Shown here: positions 1 through 8,434 of the stretch, one piece after another | Layout: each line of letters starts with the position of its first letter | How positions within the stretch are numbered: position 1 is the stretch's first letter | NCBI RefSeq assembly: GCF_002077695.1 | Contig: NZ_MWUE01000015.1 | Location: 19,198-83,197, forward strand | Direction: 5' to 3' | Length of the DNA stretch: 64,000 nucleotides | Origin: Pantoea latae | Lineage (GTDB): Bacteria; Pseudomonadota; Gammaproteobacteria; Enterobacterales; Enterobacteriaceae | Notes under the pieces: model-generated | Told to the model about the DNA's origin: nothing | Databases searched by the model: none | The model's input: the letters and a program-made list of their open reading frames with translations, nothing else | Made by a program: the position numbers and the translations under genes

Positions 1-40
1 CAATGCAGCGCTGAACAAGGTCACTGCATAGAGTTAAATA

Positions 41-77
41 AAATAGCCTGTTATTTTATCGCAGGCTATTTACTTTT
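41..77 (+). terminator. Rho-independent terminator in the prophage
   Basis: A 10-bp inverted repeat (41-50 with 62-71) encloses an 11-base loop and is followed by a short pyrimidine tract. It probably ends a transcript that enters from the left of the window. Confidence 0.6.
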
Positions 78-175
78 CCCGAAACTGGGGATACGATTCC
101 TAACAGTGAAAGCTACGTCTTGTTGTTGAGCGGCAACAAACAAAGCAGTCCACGGCTTTAAAGTGGACAGAAATA

Positions 176-208
176 GCCCTGCGGATTCATGCCGTGGGGC
201 TTTTTTTT
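176..208 (+). terminator. Rho-independent terminator just upstream of the tRNA
   Basis: The stem GCCC/GGGC (176-179 with 197-200) is extended inward by two wobble and three Watson-Crick pairs and is followed directly by eight T (201-208). A smaller perfect hairpin (148-153 with 163-168) lies just upstream. Confidence 0.65.
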
Positions 209-219
209 GGTCTGAATCC

Positions 220-294
220 GGGTGAGAAGCACAGCGGTTGTGCGTTCGGCTGTTAACCGATTGGTCGCTGGTTCGAATCCAGCCTTGCCCGCCA
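220..294 (+). tRNA. tRNA-Asn(GTT), prophage-encoded
   Basis: All four arms can be drawn. The acceptor stem is 220-226 with 284-290. The D stem GCAC/GTGC is 229-232 with 240-243. The anticodon loop CTGTTAA (250-256) carries anticodon GTT. The T stem GCTGG/CCAGC encloses TTCGAAT. Discriminator G291 and an encoded CCA (292-294) complete it. The only flaw is a T-T mismatch at the top of the anticodon stem. A G discriminator and GTT anticodon agree with asparagine identity. Its place ahead of the lysis genes resembles the tRNA genes that lambdoid phages carry between the late antiterminator and holin. No intact coding gene overlaps it. Confidence 0.85.
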
Positions 295-303
295 GATATC
301 AAG

Positions 304-326
304 GCACTGCTTCGGCGGTGCTTTTC
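304..326 (+). terminator. Terminator after the tRNA
   Basis: A seven-pair stem (304-310 with 315-321, one wobble) is closed by a TTCG tetraloop and followed by TTTT. It lies 10 bases after the CCA end and probably ends the tRNA transcript. A further hairpin (402-408 with 415-421) lies downstream without a good T tract. The rest of 327-550 shows no gene that I can support. Confidence 0.65.
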
Positions 327-550
327 TGTTTTCGCCCCTGCCAATCACTGCACACTTCGGATTTCCCAATCGTGGCAGAGGGCGATTTTTATCCATAAAA
401 AAATCCGCGCTCAGGCGGATTCTTCAACGTTGACTACGCAACGGCAGGGCGGTGCTTTTCTCTCTCGACAAGATTAAAGCTAACCGGGCTTGCTCAGTTC
501 AGAAAGTAGACAATTCCTAATTGAGCCAGCTCCCTCACCGAGGGGGTCAC

Positions 551-793
551 ATGAGTATCGATATGAGCAAACTGGCTTCAGGCGCAGCGTATGGCGCGTC
601 AGCCGGGACGATTGCCAACGGTCTTCTGACCCGGCTTAGTCCCGATGAGTGGAGCGCTGTAGGCGTCCTGGCCGGTATTCTGGTCGCCCTGCTAACGCTC
701 GGCATCAACTGGTATTACAAACGCAAAGCCACGCTGGCGCAGATCAAAGCGCTTCAACGCTGGCCCACCGCGCCCGACCTCACCGAGGAATAA
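551..793 (+). CDS. Phage holin (small, membrane)
   Basis: This 80-residue protein has one clear hydrophobic segment (about residues 37-52) followed by a basic NWYYKRK stretch. An alanine/glycine-rich, weakly hydrophobic stretch (residues 8-24) precedes it. This is the pattern of small class II or pinholin-type holins, which open or depolarise the inner membrane and release the SAR endolysin. The start is the ATG at 551; an upstream in-frame start would only lengthen it without a better ribosome site. The endolysin gene follows 2 bases after the stop. The holin role rests on size, membrane profile and position in the cassette. Confidence 0.75.
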   Translation: MSIDMSKLASGAAYGASAGTIANGLLTRLSPDEWSAVGVLAGILVALLTLGINWYYKRKATLAQIKALQRWPTAPDLTEE

Positions 794-795
794 CC

Positions 796-1308
796 ATGGC
801 AATGTCAAATTCACTGCGCAACAAGCTGATTGCTGCTGCAGGCGGCGGGTCCATGCTTATCGCCACAATATTCCTCGGCGGCAAGGACGGTGTAGAAGGG
901 CGCGTGTACGAACCCTATAAGGACGTTGCCGGCGTCTGGACGGTCTGTGACGGGCATACCGGATCCGACATTGTCAAAGGCAGGAAGTACAGCGACCGCG
1001 AATGCGATCGGCTGCTGTGGAATGACCTGCAGCCGGTAAAGAAAACGGTAGATGGTCTGGTCAAAGTCCCGCTGAGTGAATATCAGCGCGCTGCACTCTA
1101 CAGCTTCACCTACAACGTTGGCTCCGGCTCGTTCTCTAAATCGACGCTGCTGAAGAAGCTGAATGCGGGCGATCAGGACGGAGCATGCGAAGAGCTGCGC
1201 CGCTGGGTATATGCCGGCGGCATGAAGTGGCGCGGCCTGATGAACCGTCGCGACATGGAGCGCTCAATGTGCCTGGCGGAGAGCGCCGATGACCTTAAGC
1301 AGAATTAA
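796..1308 (+). CDS. SAR endolysin, phage-21/P1-type lysozyme (GH24)
   Basis: This 170-residue muramidase cleaves the peptidoglycan glycan backbone at lysis. Residues 11-29 form a glycine/alanine-rich weak signal-anchor (SAR) helix, so the enzyme should be exported by Sec and kept inactive at the membrane until the holin fires. The T4-lysozyme catalytic triad has the expected spacing: Glu34, eight residues, Asp43, five residues, Thr49. The conserved CDGHTG motif follows (residues 51-56). The 3' end overlaps the Rz gene by 20 bases, as is usual for compact lysis cassettes. Confidence 0.9.
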   Translation: MAMSNSLRNKLIAAAGGGSMLIATIFLGGKDGVEGRVYEPYKDVAGVWTVCDGHTGSDIVKGRKYSDRECDRLLWNDLQPVKKTVDGLVKVPLSEYQRAALYSFTYNVGSGSFSKSTLLKKLNAGDQDGACEELRRWVYAGGMKWRGLMNRRDMERSMCLAESADDLKQN

Positions 1309-1690
1309 GTGGGATGCAGTCGCCATCGCGGTGCTGCTCCTGCTGGTCATCGTGCTGTGCGTCACCGTAAAGCTCCAGTCATCATCCAAAGCTCTTCTCA
1401 CTCAGCAAAACGAGCAGCTGAAGCAGGAAAAGACATCAGCCGAGGCGATCACGACTAACGTCCTGAAGGCTACGGCACTCTTCAACGATATCGCCCAGGC
1501 AACCCACGATGACAATCAGGCCAGCAATGCAGAAAGCGAGCAAAGGGTGGTTGTCATCCGGGAGGCGCTTAAGGGCGACGGCTGCTCTGTGCAGTCTGTT
1601 CCTGCTGCCGCTGTTAACCAGTTGCGCGCGCACCGAGACAAAGTACGTTCAGGTTCCGCCAGTACAGATACCAGTAAGCCTGCTGGCTGA
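1289..1690 (+). CDS. Rz-like inner-membrane spanin (i-spanin)
   Basis: This 133-residue protein has one N-terminal transmembrane helix (about residues 12-28) and then a periplasmic region rich in Gln, Glu, Lys and Ala that should form a coiled coil. This is the architecture of Rz, which pairs with the Rz1 lipoprotein to fuse inner and outer membranes at the last step of lysis. It overlaps the endolysin gene upstream and contains the start of the Rz1 gene in another frame. The sequence is too variable for similarity alone; position and layout support the call. Confidence 0.85.
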   Translation: MTLSRIKWDAVAIAVLLLLVIVLCVTVKLQSSSKALLTQQNEQLKQEKTSAEAITTNVLKATALFNDIAQATHDDNQASNAESEQRVVVIREALKGDGCSVQSVPAAAVNQLRAHRDKVRSGSASTDTSKPAG

Positions 1691-1829
1691 CTGCGAAGTG
1701 CCGCTTATCCCTGACCCGTTCACATGGGGTGATAGCGTAGAGCTGAATGAGCGTCTGCTTAACTCCCTGGCTAACTGCAACAGGGACAAAGCCGCCATCC
1801 GACAAATCGAACTGGAACGGCAGAAATGA
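1527..1829 (+). CDS. Rz1-like outer-membrane spanin lipoprotein (o-spanin)
   Basis: The gene starts inside the Rz gene in another frame and runs past its end, the usual nested or overlapping Rz/Rz1 arrangement. The N-terminus has a hydrophobic h-region and the lipobox LLTSC, so the mature lipoprotein begins at that cysteine (residue 33 from the ATG at 1527). The mature part begins with a proline-containing stretch (VQVPPVQIPVS), typical of o-spanins. A TTG at 1551 would give a shorter and more usual signal peptide, so the exact start is uncertain. It overlaps the next gene by 4 bases. Confidence 0.8.
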   Translation: MQKASKGWLSSGRRLRATAALCSLFLLPLLTSCARTETKYVQVPPVQIPVSLLADCEVPLIPDPFTWGDSVELNERLLNSLANCNRDKAAIRQIELERQK

Positions 1830-2083
1830 AAATCCTCGAATGGCTGAAAAGCCTGTTCATCCATCCCAAAGAAGAGAGTACCGAAATGTCAGAACCACTG
1901 AATGACGCAGCAACCGTACAGCCTGCAGTAGCGACCGCAGCAGTAACTCCGACACCGGAAGCAGAAGTAAAAGCAGGCGTGCAGGATTTCGAAGCAGCGC
2001 TGGCGTTTGTAGAAAGCGGCGTATCACAGTTGGGTGCGACTGCGAAAGATGAGCTAAAGGCGCTGGCGGTGAAGTACCTGTAG
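1826..2083 (+). CDS. Small protein of the lysis cassette, shared C-terminal module
   Basis: This 85-residue protein has no recognised function. It has three parts: an N-terminus MKILEWLKSLF that may be amphipathic, a low-complexity Ala/Val/Thr/Pro/Glu linker (about residues 26-48), and a compact helical C-terminus (residues 52-85, VQDF...LAVKYL). That C-terminus matches the end of the 310-residue repeat protein at 30239-31171 at 18 of 34 positions. Its start overlaps Rz1 by 4 bases (ATGA), so it is translated with the lysis genes. A structural or membrane role is possible but not shown. Confidence 0.7.
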   Translation: MKILEWLKSLFIHPKEESTEMSEPLNDAATVQPAVATAAVTPTPEAEVKAGVQDFEAALAFVESGVSQLGATAKDELKALAVKYL

Positions 2084-2202
2084 TCATCACAGGGCGCATT
2101 TGCGAGTGCGCCCGATGATGAATGCATAAAAGTTTGGTCTGCCTTCACAAGACCCATCATGAGTTGTAATGTGTAGAAACACATACAGCAAAGGAAATAG
2201 CT

Positions 2203-2427
2203 ATGAGGGTTAAACTTGAAGACTTTAAATTCGATCCGCTTGTTGCTGCAGCCTACGCAAATCCAGATGCAAGAGCATTCTTTAAACCGGGTCCAGATGG
2301 TTACCATTTTCAGTGGAAATGGGAAGGCGGCGAACATGAGCTCTTTATTGAGCGGGAAAAGTTAAAGTTTCCTGACCTGATATTAGAAAGGCTCTTTGAT
2401 GCAGCCATAGAGATGGCAAAGAAATAA
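2203..2427 (+). CDS. Small phage protein of unknown function
   Basis: This 74-residue protein is rich in aromatic and charged residues (for example FQWKWEGGEHELF) and has no signal peptide or membrane segment. An AAAGGAAA ribosome site precedes the ATG. It lies alone between the lysis cassette and the terminase genes and is followed by a terminator. I do not recognise the family. Confidence 0.6.
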   Translation: MRVKLEDFKFDPLVAAAYANPDARAFFKPGPDGYHFQWKWEGGEHELFIEREKLKFPDLILERLFDAAIEMAKK

Positions 2428-2429
2428 AA

Positions 2430-2455
2430 CAAGCCGCCTACGGGCGGTTTTTTGT
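2430..2455 (+). terminator. Terminator before the packaging genes
   Basis: The short GC-rich hairpin CCGCC/GGCGG with a tight loop is followed by six T and then TG. It separates the gene ending at 2427 from the small gene at 2466. Confidence 0.65.
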
Positions 2456-2465
2456 TGGAGTTAAT

Positions 2466-2651
2466 ATGGCAAAGCTTAATGTTGAAATTATCCACCCAGC
2501 CAACGATGACGTAAACGCAGTGCTGGCAGAGATTGAGCGCAAATACGCGGGTAAGCCTGCAACGCGCGAAGTGATTGATGAGATGGAGCGAGAAGCGGCC
2601 AGACTCATCCGCCGCTTGGTAAAAACTAAAGTGACATTCGTTAAGGCATAA
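2466..2651 (+). CDS. Small phage protein upstream of terS
   Basis: This 61-residue protein is largely helical and charged (an EIERKYAG stretch, then a basic C-terminal half) with no membrane segment. GGAG precedes the ATG. It ends 2 bases before the small terminase gene, so it is probably co-transcribed with packaging genes. No function is recognised. Confidence 0.55.
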   Translation: MAKLNVEIIHPANDDVNAVLAEIERKYAGKPATREVIDEMEREAARLIRRLVKTKVTFVKA

Positions 2652-2653
2652 AA

Positions 2654-3220
2654 ATGGCAAAGCTCACCGACAAACAAGAGCTGTTTGCCCGTGAGTACCT
2701 GAAAGACCTCAATGCCACTCAGGCAGCTATCAGGGCGGGCTACAGCGAAAAGACCGCCAAAGAGGCTGGCTATGAAAACCTCACAAAACCTCACGTACTG
2801 GAACTGGTTGCAGAGCTTAAGGCTCAACGCGTCGAACAAACCGGTATCGATGCCGCCTATGTGCTTCGCCGCCTGGTAGAGATTGATCAGATGGATGTGC
2901 TCGACATCATGACCGATGACATGAGCATTAAGCCCGTCTCCGAGTGGCCCGCGTCGTGGCGCCGTTACCTGAGCGGATTCGATCTGGCCGATATGTTCGA
3001 AGGCCGGGGAGAAGATCGTGAGATGGTCGGTATCCTGAAAAAAATTAAGTGGCCAGACAAGGTCAAGAACCTCGAACTGCTTGGCAAGCACGTCACAGTC
3101 CAGGCATTCAAAGACAACGTTAAAAACGAACTGGTCGGCCCCAACGGGTTACCGCTGGCTGCGCCTACGTTCGTGGTTAGCTTCGGAGCGGATGATGACG
3201 ACAGCGGAGAAGAAACTTAG
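2654..3220 (+). CDS. Terminase small subunit (Terminase_2 family)
   Basis: This 188-residue DNA-recognition subunit of the packaging motor starts with [19 protein letters not shown], the typical start of the PBSX/SPP1-type small terminases. Motifs for a helix-turn-helix follow ([15 protein letters not shown], about residues 22-36), and then an oligomerisation region. It overlaps the large-subunit gene by 26 bases. The C-terminus is acidic (ADDDDSGEE). Confidence 0.9.
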   Translation: MAKLTDKQELFAREYLKDLNATQAAIRAGYSEKTAKEAGYENLTKPHVLELVAELKAQRVEQTGIDAAYVLRRLVEIDQMDVLDIMTDDMSIKPVSEWPASWRRYLSGFDLADMFEGRGEDREMVGILKKIKWPDKVKNLELLGKHVTVQAFKDNVKNELVGPNGLPLAAPTFVVSFGADDDDSGEET

Positions 3221-4412
3221 CTTCGCGCCCAAATTCAAACCGCTGTTCAGGCCTAAGCGCTATAAAACATTCCACGGCGGTCGTGGCGGCGCTAAATCTT
3301 GGGGCATTGCCCGCGCGCTGGTTATCATGGCTGCATCCAAAAAGCTTCGCGTCCTCTGTACCCGTGAGGTGCAAAACTCGATCAAGGATTCAGTGCACAA
3401 GCTGCTGAAAGACCAGATTGAGATGCTCGGCCTTAACCCGTGGTTCCGCATCACCAACGAGACGATCACCAGTGCCTGCGGCAGCGAATTCCTGTTCAAG
3501 GGGTTGCGCTTCGATCCGCTGGGCATCAAGTCGACTGAGGGCGTGGATATCTGCTGGGTGGAAGAGGCGCAGTCTGTATCCGCTGATTCGTGGGACATCC
3601 TGGTGCCGACCATTCGTAAAGAGGGGTCGGAAATTTGGGTATCGTTCAACCCCGGCGAAGAGAAAGACCCGACCTATCAGCGCTTCGTGGTAAACCCGCC
3701 TGACGACAGTATCACGGTTGAGGTGAACTACTACGATAACCCGTATCTGCCTGAGACGCTCCGCAAAGAGATGGAGTATTGCAAGCGGGTAGATTACGAG
3801 GCGTACGAACATATCTGGCTGGGCAAGCCTAAGTCGATATCTGAGGCGGTTATCTTCAAGCAGCGCTACCGCGTGGAAGCGTTCCCGGATGATCTCTGGC
3901 AGCAGGCAGATCGGCTGTTCTTTGGTGCGGACTTCGGTTTCGCTAATGACCCGAGCACGCTGATCCGCATGTTCATGCTGGGCGCGAAGCTCTACATCGA
4001 ATATGAAGCATATGGCGTCGGCGTGGAGCTTGACGAAATGGCGCAGTTTTACGATTCAGTCCCCGAGGCGCGCCGCTGGCCCATCAAAGCCGACAGCGCG
4101 CGACCGGAGACAATCAGCCACATTGGCCGGCAGGGCTTCAGCATTGACGCCGCGGCCAAATGGAAAGGCAGCGTTGAGGATGGCATCACCTACCTGAAAG
4201 GGTTTGAGGAGATCATCATCCACGAGCGCTGCAAGCACACCGCCGACGAGTTCCGGCTCTACTCCTACAAAGTCGACAAAAAGACCAACGAGATTCTCCC
4301 GGTCATTGTCGACGCTCATAACCACTGCATAGACGCCATACGCTACGGGCTGGACGGTTACATCACCAGCTCAGACAGCCTTGGCACTTGGGCGCAACTT
4401 GGCAGAGGCTGA
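3195..4412 (+). CDS. Terminase large subunit (Terminase_3, PBSX/Sf6-like)
   Basis: The ATPase/nuclease of the DNA packaging motor, 405 residues. The Walker A-like motif GGRGGAKS lies at residues 28-35 and a Walker B-like segment DICWVEEAQ follows at about residue 120. The RNase H-like nuclease domain shows [14 protein letters not shown] and [12 protein letters not shown], which contribute acidic metal ligands. The ATG at 3195 is preceded by GGAG at the right distance. Longer readings of this frame run back through terS and lack such a site. Confidence 0.92.
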   Translation: MTTAEKKLSFAPKFKPLFRPKRYKTFHGGRGGAKSWGIARALVIMAASKKLRVLCTREVQNSIKDSVHKLLKDQIEMLGLNPWFRITNETITSACGSEFLFKGLRFDPLGIKSTEGVDICWVEEAQSVSADSWDILVPTIRKEGSEIWVSFNPGEEKDPTYQRFVVNPPDDSITVEVNYYDNPYLPETLRKEMEYCKRVDYEAYEHIWLGKPKSISEAVIFKQRYRVEAFPDDLWQQADRLFFGADFGFANDPSTLIRMFMLGAKLYIEYEAYGVGVELDEMAQFYDSVPEARRWPIKADSARPETISHIGRQGFSIDAAAKWKGSVEDGITYLKGFEEIIIHERCKHTADEFRLYSYKVDKKTNEILPVIVDAHNHCIDAIRYGLDGYITSSDSLGTWAQLGRG

Positions 4413-4414
4413 AC

Positions 4415-5890
4415 ATGTCCGAAACACAAAACGTGTCGCAGCCTGTACCGACGCGTGACAGCTATGAAAACTTTGTCGCCCGCATGGGCGTTAACGAATC
4501 GAACCAGTCCGGTGCCGGCACCTACCGCAACAACTGGACGTCGCGCAACAGGCTGCTGATTGAGCAGGCTTACCGTTCGTCCTGGCTGGTGGGGGCTGGC
4601 GTCGATGCTATCCCCGATGACATGACCCGCAAGGGCGTAACAATCACCTCAAAGCTCGATGACGGGGTGAAAAAGCAGCTGGACAACGCATGGGACGAGC
4701 TGGGCATCTGGGAGCACCTCAACGACACGCTGAAGTGGGCCAACCTCTACGGCGGCGCTGTTGGCGTCATCCTGATCGACGGCCAGAACTATTCAACGCC
4801 GCTGCGCATCGAGACCATCGCTAAGGGTGCCTTCAAGGGCATCATGGTTATGGATCGGTGGATGCTCAACGCCACTACAGAGCGTCGCGTGACTGAGCTA
4901 GGGCCTGACTTCGGTATGCCGGAGTTCTACCGCGTCGTGACGTCAGCTACAGGTATCCCGCCGTGGCGCATTCATCATTCAAGGCTGATCCGCTTCGACG
5001 GTGTTCCGCTGCCATATCAGCAACGCCTGACTGAAAACGACTGGGGGATGTCGATCATCGAGCGATGCTTTGACCGCCTGCTGGCATTCGACAGCACCAC
5101 TACTGGCGTGGCTCAGCTGGTATACAAAGCGCACCTGCGCACTTACAGCATTGATGGCCTGCGAAAATTACTGGCTATGGGTAAAGACAGCCCGATGTTT
5201 AAGGGGCTGATGTCGCACATGGACATGATCCGCCAGTATCAGAGCAACGAAGGCATGACCATCATGGATGCTGCCGACAAGTTCGAGGCGCACACCTATT
5301 CGTATGCCGGGCTTAGCGATGTGCTGGCTCAGTTCGGGCAGCAGGTGGCAGGCGCGTTCGGTATCCCACTGGTGCGCCTGTTCGGTCAGTCTCCGGCTGG
5401 CTTCTCTACTGGTGACACTGACCTCGCCAACTATTACGACAACGTGTCCACCAAGCAGGAGCGCAAGCTGCGTCGCCCGATCCGCAAGCTGTTCGAAGTG
5501 CTGCACATGAGCCTGTTTGCCAAGCCGCTGCCGGATGATTTCACGTTCGAGTTTAACGAGCTGTGGCAGATTTCCGATAAAGAGCGCGCTGACATCGCTA
5601 ATGCTGTCGTCGATGCCACCACTAAGGCGGTGGATTCAGGGCTGATGACGGATAAGGCAGGCGCTCAGCACCTGCAGGAGACGTCCCGCGTAACCGGCTT
5701 CGGCGGAACTATCAGCGACAAGGATATTGATAATGCCAGTGACCTCCCGCCGCCGACAGAGAAAGACCTCGATAACGTCGAAACCACCGAACCTGAAGCG
5801 CGCCGAGAGGCAACTGGGAACACAGCTACGACAGATAGCGCAGGCGGTGGGCGCGATAGTCGAGGGCTCATACGATGGTTCAAACGATAG
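4415..5890 (+). CDS. Portal protein (DUF1073 / HI1409 family)
   Basis: The dodecameric portal is the channel for DNA entry and exit at the head vertex, 491 residues. The YRSSWLVGAGVDAIPDDMTR motif near residue 48 and the later FGQSPAGFSTGDTDLANYYD region are typical of the DUF1073 portals. It starts two bases after the terL stop (ATG at 4415). The 3' end overlaps the Mu-F-like gene by 158 bases in another frame, which is long but leaves both reading frames intact. Confidence 0.88.
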   Translation: MSETQNVSQPVPTRDSYENFVARMGVNESNQSGAGTYRNNWTSRNRLLIEQAYRSSWLVGAGVDAIPDDMTRKGVTITSKLDDGVKKQLDNAWDELGIWEHLNDTLKWANLYGGAVGVILIDGQNYSTPLRIETIAKGAFKGIMVMDRWMLNATTERRVTELGPDFGMPEFYRVVTSATGIPPWRIHHSRLIRFDGVPLPYQQRLTENDWGMSIIERCFDRLLAFDSTTTGVAQLVYKAHLRTYSIDGLRKLLAMGKDSPMFKGLMSHMDMIRQYQSNEGMTIMDAADKFEAHTYSYAGLSDVLAQFGQQVAGAFGIPLVRLFGQSPAGFSTGDTDLANYYDNVSTKQERKLRRPIRKLFEVLHMSLFAKPLPDDFTFEFNELWQISDKERADIANAVVDATTKAVDSGLMTDKAGAQHLQETSRVTGFGGTISDKDIDNASDLPPPTEKDLDNVETTEPEARREATGNTATTDSAGGGRDSRGLIRWFKR

Positions 5891-6494
5891 CGTCACCGAC
5901 ATTATGGACCGGCTGGAGCGCTATGCCGACCTGATAGAGCCATGGGCGGAAGCGGTGTCGAGTCGGCTGATAGGCACGCTGGAAGTTGCGGACGATGCAA
6001 TGTGGCGTGACAGGTCACAGCGCATCTCTGCCGGGCTTCGTGAACTGATGAACTCCGGCACCGGCGCAGTAACGCGCAGCATCATCGACGAGCAGGTGAA
6101 ACTGTTCAAATCGCTTCCCCTACAGGCTGCCGACCGCGTTTATGACATCCACAATCAGGCGATTGAGGCTGTGGTGTCCGGTAAGCGTTCCAGCGCGCTC
6201 ACTGACGCAATCATGCGCACCGGCGAGGTGACTGTGGCGCGGGCCCGCACTATCGCCCGTACCGAGGTTGGCCGGGCATCTACCGCAATCACCCAAGCGC
6301 GCTCAACTGCCATTGGCTCACGCGGCTACATCTGGCGCACCGCAGAAGACAGCGATGTGCGCCACTCTCACAAAGAAATGAACGGGCAGTACGTTGACTG
6401 GGCAAAGCCTCCGACTCTGGATGGCATGACCGGTCACGCGGGCCAGTTCCCTAATTGCCGCTGTTATGCGGAGCCTGTCGTTCCCGAGGACTAA
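5733..6494 (+). CDS. Phage head morphogenesis protein (Mu gpF-like)
   Basis: A minor head protein of 253 residues, usually carried inside the procapsid and bound to the portal. The C-terminal Mu-F domain is clear: ARTEVGRASTAITQAR, then YIWRTAEDSDVRHSHKEMNG, and a terminal PNCRCYAEPV with paired cysteines. The start at 5733 has an AAGGA about 9 bases upstream; an ATG at 5727 is possible. A second protein with a similar C-terminal domain is encoded at 18085-18525. Confidence 0.85.
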   Translation: MPVTSRRRQRKTSITSKPPNLKRAERQLGTQLRQIAQAVGAIVEGSYDGSNDSVTDIMDRLERYADLIEPWAEAVSSRLIGTLEVADDAMWRDRSQRISAGLRELMNSGTGAVTRSIIDEQVKLFKSLPLQAADRVYDIHNQAIEAVVSGKRSSALTDAIMRTGEVTVARARTIARTEVGRASTAITQARSTAIGSRGYIWRTAEDSDVRHSHKEMNGQYVDWAKPPTLDGMTGHAGQFPNCRCYAEPVVPED

Positions 6495-6496
6495 GC

Positions 6497-6673
6497 ATGA
6501 AAAAAATCTACGTCACCCACGAAGTAAAGGGCGATATCTCACGCACAGTCGTAAAAGCATGCAGCATGAGGGCTGAGCTCTTAAAAATTGGCCGCCTGTC
6601 AAAGTTGACCGTCATCGGGCGTGGCAATGTGCGGATGCTCAAGGAAGTGACCAGGAAGCTGGCTAAGGTCTGA
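6497..6673 (+). CDS. Small basic phage protein
   Basis: This 58-residue protein is strongly basic (MKKIYVTHEVKGDISRTVVK and a Lys/Arg-rich C-terminus) with no membrane segment. GAGG lies ahead of the ATG. It is packed between the head morphogenesis and protease genes with 2-base gaps, so it belongs to the head operon. Function unknown. Confidence 0.6.
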   Translation: MKKIYVTHEVKGDISRTVVKACSMRAELLKIGRLSKLTVIGRGNVRMLKEVTRKLAKV

Positions 6674-6675
6674 CG

Positions 6676-7914
6676 ATGCAATATTTTTTCACCACCCGCC
6701 TCGGCAACACTCGCTTTGAGATGGCCGACGGCTCCCTGCTGTGTAAAGACGTGCCGATCGCCCGTACTGGCGCGCAGGTTTACGACGAAAGTGAACTGCC
6801 CGGCATCGAAGGCGATGAGGACGGCGAAATCGTCGTTACCCGTGACGCTGATGAGGTGTTCCGGCCTGAAACGCTGGCATCTTTTGAAGGCATGGCATTC
6901 ACACTGGGGCACCCGAAAGACATGGTCAATCCGGGAAACTGGAAGGACTACGCCCACGGGCATATCCAGAACGTCCGGCGCGGTACCGGCTACCAGTCAG
7001 ATTTAATGCTGGGCGACATCCACATCAAGACCTCTGAGGCTATCCAGAAAGTAACGGATGGCCTGGAGCAGATTTCCATGGGCTACGACGCTGAGTATCA
7101 GCAGCAGGGTCCGGGTAAAGCACGACAACACACAATTATCGGTAACCACTGTGCGGGCGTCCCCAATGGTCGCGCAGGTATTCGCTGTTCAATTGGAGAT
7201 AGCACATTCATGACTACCAAAAATCAGGGCTGGCTTGGCCGGCTGAAACGGGCGATTAAAACCAACGATGCCGACACCCTGGCTGAACTGGTGGAAAACG
7301 CGCCATCAGAGCTTGTCGAGCCACCACTTGATATGGCTCGTGCACTGAATATCACCATCAACCCGGCCCAGCCTTTCCCTCCGAATAAAGAACTCGGCGG
7401 CCTGACCACCGACGAGGATGGTGAAGGCGGCGCGCAGACTAACAGCGAGCTTGAGGCGAAAGTCGATGCGCTGACGCTGCTGGTTCAGCAGCTGATCAAC
7501 CCGACCTCTACGGCAACCGTCGACAGCGACGATCCGGAGGAGAAGGAAGAGAAAGCCCGCGCAACTACCGATGCTGCTTACCATCAGGGCGTCGTGGCTC
7601 GTGCCGAGCTCATCCTGCCAGGCGTGAAGCTGCCGGAAGGCGGCAAGCTGGCGGCGTTCAAACGCTCCACCATGGACGCGGCATTCAAAACGCCGGAAGG
7701 TCAGTCGCTGCTGACCCCGCTGGTTGGCGCTTCGCCGGACTTCGCCAAAATGCCAAAGGCAACGCTGGACGCGGTATTCGTGTCTGCCAGCGAAATCGCA
7801 AAAGCACGTAACAGTGCGCCAGCTACTGCGTCGCGTGCATCGTTTTACGACTCATCCAACAAAAACTCTCCGGCTGCTCTGAACAAGGCATTCGCCGCCC
7901 ACTGGAATAAATAA
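6676..7914 (+). CDS. DUF2213 capsid maturation protease/scaffold
   Basis: This protein of 412 residues has an N-terminal DUF2213 domain (about residues 1-175) with the conserved LGHP and GNHCAGVPNGRAGIRC motifs. The C-terminal half is low in complexity and acidic, with a helical segment at about 250-275 and a coil-rich end, as expected of a scaffold. Such fusions are thought to be prohead proteases that process scaffold and capsid. The position before the cement and capsid genes fits. Confidence 0.8.
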   Translation: MQYFFTTRLGNTRFEMADGSLLCKDVPIARTGAQVYDESELPGIEGDEDGEIVVTRDADEVFRPETLASFEGMAFTLGHPKDMVNPGNWKDYAHGHIQNVRRGTGYQSDLMLGDIHIKTSEAIQKVTDGLEQISMGYDAEYQQQGPGKARQHTIIGNHCAGVPNGRAGIRCSIGDSTFMTTKNQGWLGRLKRAIKTNDADTLAELVENAPSELVEPPLDMARALNITINPAQPFPPNKELGGLTTDEDGEGGAQTNSELEAKVDALTLLVQQLINPTSTATVDSDDPEEKEEKARATTDAAYHQGVVARAELILPGVKLPEGGKLAAFKRSTMDAAFKTPEGQSLLTPLVGASPDFAKMPKATLDAVFVSASEIAKARNSAPATASRASFYDSSNKNSPAALNKAFAAHWNK

Positions 7915-7925
7915 GGGAAAAACCC

Positions 7926-8420
7926 ATGGTTGCATACCTGTACCGGATGCCAGTAGGCATCGCCGGGGCTATCTCACGCCCGCAAGACCTGACCACCGAG
8001 CCGGTTATCCTCAATGCCGCGAATACTTTTAGCCAATACGGCCTGGCAGGTAAAGACAGCGCAGACGGCAAGTTTATCCCGCTGGCGGCATCGGACGAAG
8101 CAACGGTCATCACCGGCCTGTACGTGCGTCCTTACCCGACCACCTCTACGCCTGACATGGCGCGGCAGGTTGGCGCAAATGCCAATTTCACTGGTGATGT
8201 GATGAAGCGCGGTTACATGACCGTGAACATCGGCAGCACCGCAGTTGGCCTGACTAAAGGCGCACCGGTTTACGTGCGCAACGCCAATCCGACCGACGCC
8301 AGCCCGCTGGGCGCAATTCTGGGCGCGGCTGTCACCGACGAAACCGTCGTGCTGCCGAATGCCGCATTCACTGGCGCAGGCGATGCCGCTGGCAACGCTG
8401 AAATCGCATACAACATCTAA
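7926..8420 (+). CDS. Capsid decoration/cement protein (Gp24-like)
   Basis: This 164-residue protein starts with MVAYLYRMPVGIAGAISRP and is rich in beta-forming residues and small hydrophobics (for example KRGYMTVNIG, TKGAPVYVRN). This suits the structural cement proteins that sit on the outside of the capsid. It lies between protease and major capsid genes, where decoration proteins usually lie. Family assignment is by resemblance and position. Confidence 0.7.
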   Translation: MVAYLYRMPVGIAGAISRPQDLTTEPVILNAANTFSQYGLAGKDSADGKFIPLAASDEATVITGLYVRPYPTTSTPDMARQVGANANFTGDVMKRGYMTVNIGSTAVGLTKGAPVYVRNANPTDASPLGAILGAAVTDETVVLPNAAFTGAGDAAGNAEIAYNI

Positions 8421-8434
8421 GGGAATCGCTAAAT

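Noticed and set aside
220..294. tRNA-Asn as the prophage attachment site
   Set aside because: Phage late genes follow directly and nothing like a second copy of the tRNA 3' end was seen near 26.3 kb. It looks like a phage gene, not attB.
238..477. ORF of 79 codons across the tRNA
   Set aside because: It overlaps the tRNA and two terminators, has no ribosome site, and gives no recognisable protein.
5727..5890. Frameshift or sequencing error where portal and Mu-F-like genes overlap
   Set aside because: Both frames are intact, each with its own family motifs and stop. The overlap is long but compatible with two real genes.
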